Assembly (NCBI RefSeq): GCF_009193175.1
Contig: NZ_VUKE01000005.1
Coordinates: forward strand, 171,040 to 235,039
DNA length: 64,000 nucleotides
Direction: 5' to 3'
From: Georgenia ruanii
Lineage (GTDB): Bacteria > Actinomycetota > Actinomycetes > Actinomycetales > Actinomycetaceae
Below the pieces are notes generated by a model. It was not told where the DNA came from, ran no database searches, and saw only the letters and a list, made by a program, of their open reading frames with translations. Of the stretch, positions 57,715-64,000 are shown in pieces. Position numbers and translations under genes: made by a program. The first letter of the stretch is position 1, and each line of letters begins with the position of its first letter.

Positions 57715-58200
57715 TCATTGAGCGTGCTGCAGCTGCAGCCTCTGAGCACCGACAGGCGGTTCCGGCACATAGACCCACGACGCGGACCATTCGGTACCGT
57801 CCCCGGCAACCCGACCGGATTCCAGCCGGTATTCAGTGCCCATGTCGTCAACGACGATGGCCTTCACGGGCGAAAGGGCCAAGTCCCCCGGCATCGTCGG
57901 CATGTCGCCGGCCGCCTCCTCGCCATGCGCCTTCGTCCGGTCGACCCACGCGGCGCGGGCTCTGAGGAAGGCAACGTCGCGCTCCTGAGTCTCCGGCCCG
58001 CGAACGCCCTCGAAGCTGATCCGTATGCCCTTGCCACCACCGCGGTAGGTCGGGCTCGGCATGACGTCAGTGTCGAGATCGACACCCGCGAAGCGCACAT
58101 CGATGCCATCGCTGGTCGCGACGATGAGATTGGCCGGAGCGGAGACGATGATCGACATGCGAGCACCGTAGGGGTTGAAAGGCCGCTCTACCTGGTTCAT
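57715..58200 (-). CDS. Unknown protein, single-gene unit
   Basis: This 161-aa protein has MNQVERPFNPYGARMSIIVSAPANLIVATSDG at the N-terminus and RISFEGVRGPETQERDVAFLRARAAW in the middle. There is no signal peptide or membrane segment, and the family is not recognised. The ATG at 58200 was chosen because translation upstream of it runs through the border repeat. It is bounded by repeat copies 1 and 2. Confidence 0.65.
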   Translation of the reverse strand: MNQVERPFNPYGARMSIIVSAPANLIVATSDGIDVRFAGVDLDTDVMPSPTYRGGGKGIRISFEGVRGPETQERDVAFLRARAAWVDRTKAHGEEAAGDMPTMPGDLALSPVKAIVVDDMGTEYRLESGRVAGDGTEWSASWVYVPEPPVGAQRLQLQHAQ

Positions 58201-58222
58201 GTTGGGTTTCGAAGACGGGGTA

Positions 58223-58300
58223 ACTCCCGTCTCCCGAATATCCGGCTCTACCAGTCTAGGTAATCGGTAGGTACGGGAGCAGCACATGCAACAACTCTCG
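58223..58300. repeat. Cassette-border repeat, copy 2
   Basis: This 78-bp copy lies between the 161-aa gene and the interrupted 89-aa gene. It folds symmetrically: CTCCCG (58231) with CGGGAG (58274), CCG with CGG, TACC with GGTA, separated by internal loops. It contains TATCCGGCTCTACCAGTC, shared exactly with copy 3. Confidence 0.8.
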
Positions 58301-58314
58301 CTGCCGAGCGATGC

Positions 58315-58371
58315 TCACTTGCTCTGCGTGCGGTGGCGGCCGCGCCACAGCCAGCGACGGACGGCATAGAC
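58315..58371 (-). pseudogene. 89-aa membrane protein, severed 3' end
   Basis: This is the C-terminal part (AVRRWLWRGRHRTQSK, stop at 58315-58317) of a small gene whose 5' part is at 61045-61263. It is separated from it by IS21-type element 2, with ATAGAC duplicated at the junctions. Confidence 0.85.
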
Positions 58372-58562
58372 TGTCGGCGGCCACGAGAAACTGCCCGGAG
58401 GCGGCCAGATAGCTGCCCGGTGGCGGACATGAAAACTGCCCGCTGACGGCCATGGGATCTGCCCGACACGACATTCCTGCCCTGCCGCGCTGACGCGGTT
58501 GTGGGCCCCTCCTCGGGTGCGATGGCGGTGCTGAAGCGCCCATCGCCCCGAGGAGGGACAAC

Positions 58563-60114
58563 GTGAAGTCTGCCGAGGAGATCATGGAAATTCTCGAAGC
58601 GTTCGATCTGACAGGTTCGTATCGGGACGCCGGCGAGCTCGCCGGGGTCTCCCACCACACCGTCGCCCGCTACGTCGCCGCCCGTGACGCGGGGCGGCTG
58701 ACGGACAAGCCCGCCGCGCGCCCGCAGCTGATCGATGAGTTCTTGCCCAAGGTCGAGGAGTGGGTGGAGAAGTCTCGCGGGAAGGTCCGCGCGGACGTCG
58801 CCCACGAAAAGCTCCTCGCCGCGGGCTTCACCGGCTCAGAGCGCACGACCCGCCGGGCGGTCGCGGCGGTGAAGAAGGCCTACCGGCTCGGCCACACGAG
58901 GGTCCACCGGCCCTGGATCACCGAGCCCGGCCTGTGGTTGCAGTACGACTTCGGCGACGGGCCGGTGATCGACGGGGCCAAGACCGTGCTGTTCTGCGCC
59001 TGGCTGGCCTGGTCGCGGTTCCGGGTCGTGCTGGCGATCCGGGACCGGACCGCCCCGAGCGTGTTCGCCGCCCTGGACCAGGTCTTCCGCCGCCTGGGCG
59101 GGGCACCGACGTACGTGCTGACCGACAACGAGAAGACCGTCACCGTCGAGCACGTCGCCGGGATGGCGGTGCGTAACCCGCAGATGGTCGCCTTCGCCCG
59201 CCACTACGGGGTCACGGTGCTCACGTGTGAGCCGGTCGACCCGGCGAGCAAGGGCGGGACGGAGAACACGGTCAAGCTCGCCAAGGCCGACCTGGTGCCC
59301 AAGGACACCAACCTGCTCCCTGGCTATGGCTCCTTCGCCGAGCTCGAGGCGGCCTGCGCGGCGTTCGGCGAGCAGGTCAACGCCCGGGTCCACCGCGTCA
59401 CCCGGCGGGCGCCGGCCGAGATGCTGGCCGAGGAGCAAGCGCGGTTGCACGCCCTGCCGCAGGCGCCGCACACCATCGCCTTCGGCACCACCCGGCAGAT
59501 TCCCGTCAACACCCCGATGGTCTCCTTCGAGTCGGGCCAGTACTCCGTGCCACACCACCTGCTGGGCGAAACCGTCTGGGTCCGCACCCACGGGACCGGC
59601 GCCGACTGAGCGGGTCGTCATCGTCCACCTCGGTGACGCCGGCCCGGTCGAGGTCGCCCGCCACCCGCGCGCCACCCCGGGGTCCCCACGGCTCGATGAC
59701 GCCCACTTCCCGCCCGCCCCGGCGGGCGCCCTGGCACGGCAGCCGCGGGCGAAGAGCGCCGCGGAGGCGGAGTTTCTCGCCCTGGGCGACGGGGCGCGGC
59801 TGTGGCTGACCGAGGCTGCCGCGGCCGGCACGGGCAAGATGCGGGTGAAGATGGCCGAGGCGGTGTCCCTGGCCAAGCTCTTCGGGCCCACCGAGGTCGA
59901 CTGGGCCCTCGGCCACGCCGCGGTCCACGGCCGCTTCGCCGAGGCCGACCTGCCCTCCATCCTGGGCCACCACGCCGGCGGCGAGGTCGGCAAGGTTCAC
60001 CGAGCCGCAGAGGACCGCTCCCTGACGCAGGGCACCTCGGCCTGGGCCGCCCTCGGCCAACAACCACCACCCGCCACCGATGCCGGTACCGGGGAGAAGG
60101 AGACGGCTCGATGA
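58563..60114 (+). pseudogene. istA: IS21 transposase IstA, frameshifted
   Basis: GTG start at 58563 after AGGAGGGACAAC. The first 348 codons hold HTH and DDE residues (LQYDFGDGP, VLTDNEKTV, SKGGTENTVK) and stop at 59609 in GAC-TGA-GCG. The rest (ERVVIVHLGDAGPVEVARHP...) continues in another frame to 60114. One extra T explains the break. Programmed shifting is not known for IS21 istA, so inactivation is more likely, though the end-binding C-terminus is otherwise well kept. Confidence 0.85.
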
Positions 60115-60923
60115 CCACCACCACGACGCCGGAGAAGACCGTCCCGGCCCTCGGCGTCCCGTCCGCCCCGCCGCTGCCCGAGGACCTCGAAGCGCTCCTG
60201 CGGCGCCTGCGCCTGCCGCACATCCGCCGCCACGCCCCCGAGGTCGTGGCCACCGCCAAGGCGCAACGCTGGGAACCCGTCGAGGTGCTCCGCGCCCTGT
60301 TCACCGAGGAGGCCGCCGGCCGCGAGCGTGCCGCCCTGGCCACCCGCCGCACCGCGGCGGGGTTCCCCACCGGGAAGACGTTCGAGGCCTGGGACCCGGC
60401 CTTGTCCTCGATCCCGGTCCCGACCCAGCAGGCCCTGCGCACCCTGGAGTGGGTAACCCGCAAGGAGAACCTCGTCCTCTGCGGACCCTCGGGCACCGGC
60501 AAGACCTTCCTGCTCGAGGCCCTCGGCCACCACGCCGTCGAGCAAGGCCTGAAGGTCTCCTGGTTCACCCTCGAAGACCTCGGCGCCCTCCTGCGCCGCC
60601 ACCGCGCCGACGACACCGTCACCAAGGCCATCGCCCGAGTGCTACGCGCCGACCTGATCATCGTCGACGACATCGGCCTGCTCCCGGTCGCCACCGACGC
60701 CGCCGAGGGCCTCTACCGCCTCGTCGACGCCGCGTACGAGAAACGAGCCATCGCGATCAGCTCCAACCTCCACCCGGCCGCCTTCGACGAGCTCATGCCC
60801 AAGACCATCGCCACCGCGACCGTCGACCGGCTCCTGCACCACGCCCACGTCTGCCAGACCACCGGCGAGTCCGTCCGCCTGTCCCAGGCCCTGTCCGGTC
60901 GCGGGGTGAGTCCCTTGGCCTGA
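60111..60923 (+). CDS. istB: IS21 helper ATPase IstB
   Basis: This 270-aa AAA+ protein has the Walker A LCGPSGTGKTFLLEAL, the Walker B LIIVDDIGLLPV and the sensor IAISSNLHPAAFDEL. The ATG overlaps the istA stop codon by 4 nt and is preceded by GGAGAAGGAGA. It is intact although its partner transposase is frameshifted. It is clearly different from the IstB at 54 kb, so the two elements are separate acquisitions. Confidence 0.95.
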   Translation: MTTTTTPEKTVPALGVPSAPPLPEDLEALLRRLRLPHIRRHAPEVVATAKAQRWEPVEVLRALFTEEAAGRERAALATRRTAAGFPTGKTFEAWDPALSSIPVPTQQALRTLEWVTRKENLVLCGPSGTGKTFLLEALGHHAVEQGLKVSWFTLEDLGALLRRHRADDTVTKAIARVLRADLIIVDDIGLLPVATDAAEGLYRLVDAAYEKRAIAISSNLHPAAFDELMPKTIATATVDRLLHHAHVCQTTGESVRLSQALSGRGVSPLA

Positions 60924-61044
60924 CACCCCAGGCCGGTGATGGCCAACACTGGGCAGATCCCATGGCCATCACCGGGCAGATCTCATGACCGCCACCGGGC
61001 AGGTCTCACGACCGCCCCTGGGCAGTTCTCACTGTCCCTTGACA

Positions 61045-61263
61045 ATAGACGGCGAAGACGAGCGCGCCCGCGCTGAGCAGCCGCGCAGCGGCGACGCCGA
61101 CCGCCGGTCCCGAGGTGCAGTAGCTCTCCGCTGGGAAGTCGATCGCGTAGTCCACGCAATCGGCAGCCTCATAGCCGAAGGCCGCGGCTGGTACGACTAC
61201 GACGGTCACCAGCCCTCCGGCGAGCCACCCCCATGCCCTCCGAGGCTTCTCGTTCCTCGCCAT
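61045..61263 (-). pseudogene. 89-aa membrane protein, 5' part
   Basis: ATG at 61263 (MARNEKPRRAWGWLAGG). With the piece at 58315-58365 it forms an exact 270-nt frame. The restored 89-aa protein has two hydrophobic segments (about 13-32 and 64-80) and a Cys-containing loop (ADCVDYA, ESYCTSG). The function is unknown. In its present state translation runs into element 2 and stops soon after. Confidence 0.85.
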
Positions 61264-61300
61264 GACGAGATGCTCATGACCAGGGCGCGCCAGCAGGTCG

Positions 61301-61361
61301 ACTCCCGCCTCGTTGATATCCGGCTCTACCAGTCGACGAGAGCGAAACAGATGCGAGGACT
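61301..61361. repeat. Cassette-border repeat, copy 3
   Basis: This copy lies between the interrupted 89-aa gene and grpB. It folds as CGC-CTCGTTGA, loop TATCCGGCTCTACCAG, TCGACGAG-(A)-GCG. It ends AGATGCGAGGACT, close to AGATGCAAGAACT of copy 0. Confidence 0.75.
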
Positions 61362-61481
61362 GTCGCCGCCCCACCCGAAACGACAAGCACCGTTTCGCCA
61401 CGTCCAACTGCGAGAACTCAGCGAGGACCCGCCTGATCGGCGGCGATGCGTCCTGGCGAGCGTCCTGGCGCCCTGAGCGAA

Positions 61482-62066
61482 CTACCTCGTGGCGAGCCGA
61501 GAACGGGCGTGTCCCTTGATCTTTTCGATGACCGCAGTCTTCGCATCGGCGTAGGCGTTCATGTCGGGCCAATCGCGTCTCGTCAGATCCCGCTTGGTGG
61601 ACTCGTAGAGCTTGCGGTCTGCCCGGTCGGTCCGCAGGTGGTCTCGCAGGAGTAGGTAGTCGCCAGCTGCTGGGTCGTCGAGCTCGAGGATGTGGATGTG
61701 CACGTCGCGCTGCTCGGTACGAACCATTCGATGGCCCGGCTCGCGAACGCGCAGCACATAACCTGATGCGACCAACGGTTCGAGGTAATCCTCTTCCGCG
61801 GTGATGTCGGTCACCGTGACCAGGATGTCGATGATCGGCTTGGCAGCGAGACCAGGGACCGACGTAGATCCGATGTGCTCGACTGCGACCGCGGCGCCCC
61901 CAACCGCATCCCGTACACGAGCCTCATGCACGGCGTACTGGCTCGCCCATGTCGGGTCGTACTCGGCGAGGAACAGCTCGCGCTTCTCCACGCCGCCAAC
62001 GAGTTCAGTTGCGGTGACGTCGTCCCGACGCCGCATGCGGATCTTGCGAGGCTCGTCCATTGGCAT
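61482..62066 (-). CDS. GrpB family nucleotidyltransferase-like protein
   Basis: This 194-aa protein has the GrpB (UPF0157) signature VEHIGSTSVPGLAAKPIIDILV, a nucleotidyltransferase-type G-S and D-x-D-like arrangement, and DVHIHILELDDP later. The fold is shared with minimal nucleotidyltransferases; the substrate is unknown. The start could be ATG 62066 or the second Met two codons on. It is a stand-alone gene with border repeat copy 3 downstream. Confidence 0.88.
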   Translation of the reverse strand: MPMDEPRKIRMRRRDDVTATELVGGVEKRELFLAEYDPTWASQYAVHEARVRDAVGGAAVAVEHIGSTSVPGLAAKPIIDILVTVTDITAEEDYLEPLVASGYVLRVREPGHRMVRTEQRDVHIHILELDDPAAGDYLLLRDHLRTDRADRKLYESTKRDLTRRDWPDMNAYADAKTAVIEKIKGHARSRLATR

Positions 62067-62111
62067 GAGGTTACTCAGCCAGCTCCCGGCTCACCCCCTC
62101 CACCCCGACGG

Positions 62112-62223
62112 TGCTGTGGGCCTGGGAGCTCGAGCGCCCCTGTGGCTGAAGCCGGTGTTCACGGCGACCACTCCCCTGCCCCGCTCGAGGAGGCGCCGGA
62201 CGGCTCCGGCTTGCTCAACTAAA
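62112..62223 (+). pseudogene. Degenerate 3' fragment related to the gene at 53 kb
   Basis: CTGTGGGC-TGGGAG-TCGAGCGC, then CTGTGGCTGAAGCCGGTGTTCAC, then ACTCCCCTGCCC-CGCTCGAGGA-GCGCCG-ACGGCTCCG. This is the same order as 53829-53890 joined to 56281-56330, but without an insertion. A missing base after CCTGCCCC breaks its frame. It is an uninterrupted relative of the severed gene end. Confidence 0.8.
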
Positions 62224-62383
62224 CCCGGATGCACGACAAACATAGGTATGCCTATTCCTGCGCCCTCAGTGGGAATACGCCGATCGGACAATGGGAAAGA
62301 ATCAAGACGCCCCGGCCCGCACGACCGTCATGGGCCGCTGGCGACGAAAGTATAGGAAGCATCACCGCCCGGGCCCCGGCCCA

Positions 62384-62794
62384 TCAGGTCCACAAAGTAT
62401 GGCCCTCCCGGCGGAATGCCGAAGGTGGCAGTCCGCCGTTCGAGTGCTCGACTGGTAATTCGTCTCCCGTTCCGAGCCCAGCTTCCGGGTTGGCAGATGC
62501 CTGGCGTGCCATTGCCTGCCAGTGCCAGCCGTCTTTTCCAGACATCACGTGGATCTGGTCCATGACGACGCCGACGTCAACGGGATCGGCGGGTGGGGCG
62601 CCGTCCCAGCAGGACCCTCCGAACGCATCGTTGATACAGGCGGACCACGCTGTGAGCCCGAAGCGGGATCCCCCGTTCGATATCTCGATGGTGGGTGCCG
62701 CACGCCGGTCCCCAGCAGTGTCCGCGGGTCGGGCCATGCTGCATGCAGACAGGAGCAGCACCAACGCGACGCTCGAAGGCCTGCAGGTGCTCAT
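62384..62794 (-). CDS. Small lipoprotein of unknown function
   Basis: This 136-aa protein has a signal peptide and lipobox LLSAC (MSTCRPSSVALVLLLSACSM). The mature part contains GLTAWSACINDAFGGSCWDGAPP and a C-terminal HSNGGLPPSAF segment. The family is not recognised. The start is ATG 62794; the upstream open frame is not coding-like. No obvious partner is nearby. Confidence 0.65.
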   Translation of the reverse strand: MSTCRPSSVALVLLLSACSMARPADTAGDRRAAPTIEISNGGSRFGLTAWSACINDAFGGSCWDGAPPADPVDVGVVMDQIHVMSGKDGWHWQAMARQASANPEAGLGTGDELPVEHSNGGLPPSAFRREGHTLWT

Positions 62795-62871
62795 GGAGTC
62801 AAGGTAGGGCCGCGCGGTAGGTGCCGGTACTCCCCCGTAGGCGCGCATAGTGGCGCAGCAATTTGCGCATC

Positions 62872-63003
62872 GCCGACCTGTGAGAACGGGTGTGGGTCCT
62901 CGTCCGCGGCGGCGATGGGGCGGACGACGCGCGCGGGCACCCCGGCCGCGGGGACGCCCGCGGGGATCGACCGCGTGACCATGCTGCCCGAGCCGACGAC
63001 GCT
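62872..63003 (-). pseudogene. C-terminal remnant of a hexapeptide-repeat acyltransferase
   Basis: Translation on the minus strand gives VVGSGSMVTRSIPAGVPAAG followed by VPARVVRPI, the usual end of maltose/galactoside O-acetyltransferase-type proteins. The rest of the gene is missing upstream, where unrelated sequence and the start of another lipoprotein gene lie. Confidence 0.7.
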
Positions 63004-63061
63004 GCTGCATGTGCTGCTCACCCCGCCGCACCGCGCCTCTTCGGCTCGCCGCTCGTGGATC

Positions 63062-63454
63062 ATGCAAGGTATAAGCACCCTGGCCGCCTCCACCGTCGCA
63101 CTCGCGTTCCTGATCCTGCTCCCGGGCTGCGCGATCCCCGGGGGTGTTCCGGCCCGGGAACCGGATGCCACCGGGGTCGTCCGCTTGGGGAGCCGTCCGG
63201 GCGACGCGGCCCTGATCGAGTCGAGCGACAGCTACTTCGAGGGCGTGATCCTGCTGAGCGGCCGTCCACCCATCGTTCGAGGTCAGCGCGATGCACGGAT
63301 CGAGGCGTCAGATCTTGAGCCCGGTGACCGCGTCGAGGTGTGGGTCGGGGATGTGTGTGCCGAGTCTTGCCCCGTGCAGTGCGAGATTGAAGCGCTGCGG
63401 GTGCTGCCATGGAGAAGGTGGCGATTGCCCCCAGCAGCCGGTTTCCTCCGCTGA
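63062..63454 (+). CDS. Small lipoprotein of unknown function
   Basis: This 130-aa protein has a signal peptide with lipobox LLPGC (Cys near 23), then a short domain with GSRPGDAALIESSDSYFEG and VEVWVGDVCAESCPVQCEIEALRVLP. Three close cysteines suggest disulfides. No ribosome-binding site is clear before ATG 63062. The family is not recognised. Confidence 0.6.
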   Translation: MQGISTLAASTVALAFLILLPGCAIPGGVPAREPDATGVVRLGSRPGDAALIESSDSYFEGVILLSGRPPIVRGQRDARIEASDLEPGDRVEVWVGDVCAESCPVQCEIEALRVLPWRRWRLPPAAGFLR

Positions 63455-63634
63455 CTCCCCTCCGGCCCGAGCGACGTCGGCCAAGGATGGGGGGCCACCA
63501 GGAAGTCGGCCCGGACTGGTTTCACTCCCCTGCCGCCGGCCCCCTTAGCGAGCAGGCGTGAATTCTTCTGGCGATCCAGGGATGGCCCTGTCACGTTTGC
63601 CGAGGGCCATCACGTCGAGACGCGGGGAGGCGGC

Positions 63635-63877
63635 ATGGCAGGTGACCGACGCGGCTGGGAGCTCCGGTTCGGGATCTGGGCCACTGAGCAGCAGGCCCAT
63701 GCCCTGCTCGAGCGGGTCCATCGGCTCCTGTGTCCCGATCCGGACCACGCGCCGCCATGTCCGATCCCCTGGGAGAGCGCCATCGGCCCGATCGACCACG
63801 CGGAAGCCGGACGCTACAGGGCCCTGCTCGACCAGGTTGCGATCGAGGATCCCGATGAGGTGCGACGGCGCACCTAG
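63635..63877 (+). CDS. Small protein of unknown function
   Basis: This 80-aa protein begins MAGDRRGWELRFGIWATEQQAHALLERVHRLLC, with a central proline-rich CPDPDHAPPCPIPWESA and an acidic C-terminus. The start is supported by GGGAGGCGGC upstream. The family is not recognised. Confidence 0.6.
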   Translation: MAGDRRGWELRFGIWATEQQAHALLERVHRLLCPDPDHAPPCPIPWESAIGPIDHAEAGRYRALLDQVAIEDPDEVRRRT

Positions 63878-63945
63878 GAGCGTGGGTCAGTAACACGCCA
63901 GGGGTGGTCCGCTATTGATGGGCTTGTCGGCGGGAGAATCGGGGA

Positions 63946-64000
63946 GTGAGCGGCGAGGGGTTGTTCGAGGCGGGTCCGTTTCGGGTGGGGCGGGTCGGGG
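63946..64000 (+). CDS. Possible gene start, cut by the window end
   Basis: GTG at 63946 with GGGG-GGA-type sequence upstream opens the frame MSGEGLFEAGPFRVGRVG, which is still open at the window edge. Too short to identify. Confidence 0.25.
   Translation, partial: MSGEGLFEAGPFRVGRVG

Larger units (their letters stand above)
58372..61044 (+). mobile_element. IS21-family insertion sequence (element 2)
   Basis: A 2673-bp element. Both ends begin TGTC and reach CTGCCC after exactly 19 bases. Four CTGCCC sites follow at 22-23-bp intervals at each end (left 58391, 58413, 58436, 58459; right, inverted, 60951, 60974, 60997, 61020). These are typical multiple transposase-binding repeats. The 6-bp target duplication ATAGAC flanks it (58366-58371, 61045-61050). 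istA is frameshifted. Confidence 0.93.

Noticed and set aside
58391..61025. CTGCCC units at 23-bp spacing resembling a short CRISPR array
   Set aside because: The sites occur as inverted sets at the two ends of one element with constant intervening sequence, as expected for IS21 transposase-binding sites; no cas genes are present.
49735..62066. Calling the island a classical integron
   Set aside because: The recombinase has no recognised IntI-specific insert, and the border repeats do not show a clear GTTRRRY/RYYYAAC core, so only 'cassette-like' is supported.
62083..62092. A fifth border repeat upstream of the gene remnant
   Set aside because: Only ten bases (CTCCCGGCTC) match copy 0; too short to count as a copy.

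Overview
This is a 64 kb stretch of a very GC-rich actinobacterial chromosome. The gene set is a homodimeric pyruvate dehydrogenase E1, DUF3052, DUF4191, an RNase H/phosphatase fusion, polyphosphate glucokinase, GlnE with two glutamine synthetases, and ECF41 and ECF42 sigma factors. That set suggests a Micrococcales member of the Cellulomonas/Georgenia type. The assignment is inferred from gene content, not from a marker search.

Positions 1 to about 42,900 are conserved core chromosome. In order they hold aceE; DUF3052 and a peroxiredoxin; tRNA-Val(TAC); a CPBP protease; an overlapping trio (NIF3, coiled-coil protein, RNase H/phosphatase); yaaA and the RNase P RNA; a two-component system; ppgK-map; and panB-nadE. 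A nitrogen and lipoate block follows: a type I glutamine synthetase, glnE, an amino-acid ABC transporter, glnA with a clear GlnR-type operator, lipA, lipB, the lipoylated E2 and lpdA. LipA and LipB would lipoylate the E2, which works with AceE and Lpd in one oxidative decarboxylation complex. pepA, small membrane proteins and a divergent ornithine carbamoyltransferase paralogue close this part.

Positions 42,900 to 49,700 hold two ECF sigma modules. The first is an ECF41 factor translationally coupled to an NAD-dependent epimerase. Its operon and a nearby carboxymuconolactone decarboxylase gene both carry the ECF41 promoter TGTCACA-N16-CGTC. The second is an ECF42 factor with a YCII/DGPF protein. 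A rhodanese and a GNAT acetyltransferase follow in less GC-rich DNA.

Positions 49,700 to 64,000 are an accessory island. It opens with a three-gene module (tyrosine recombinase, Xre-like HTH protein, large zinc-ribbon recombinase-like protein). Next come single genes of mixed orientation: an unknown protein, an S41-peptidase-like protein, an unknown 161-aa protein, an 89-aa membrane protein and a GrpB protein. Each neighbouring pair is separated by a related, foldable intergenic repeat of about 60-78 bp (four copies). This looks like a gene-cassette array. Two different IS21-family elements have landed in it, each with recognisable ends and a short target duplication. Removing each on paper restores a reading frame. 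Gene remnants and two small lipoprotein genes fill the rest.
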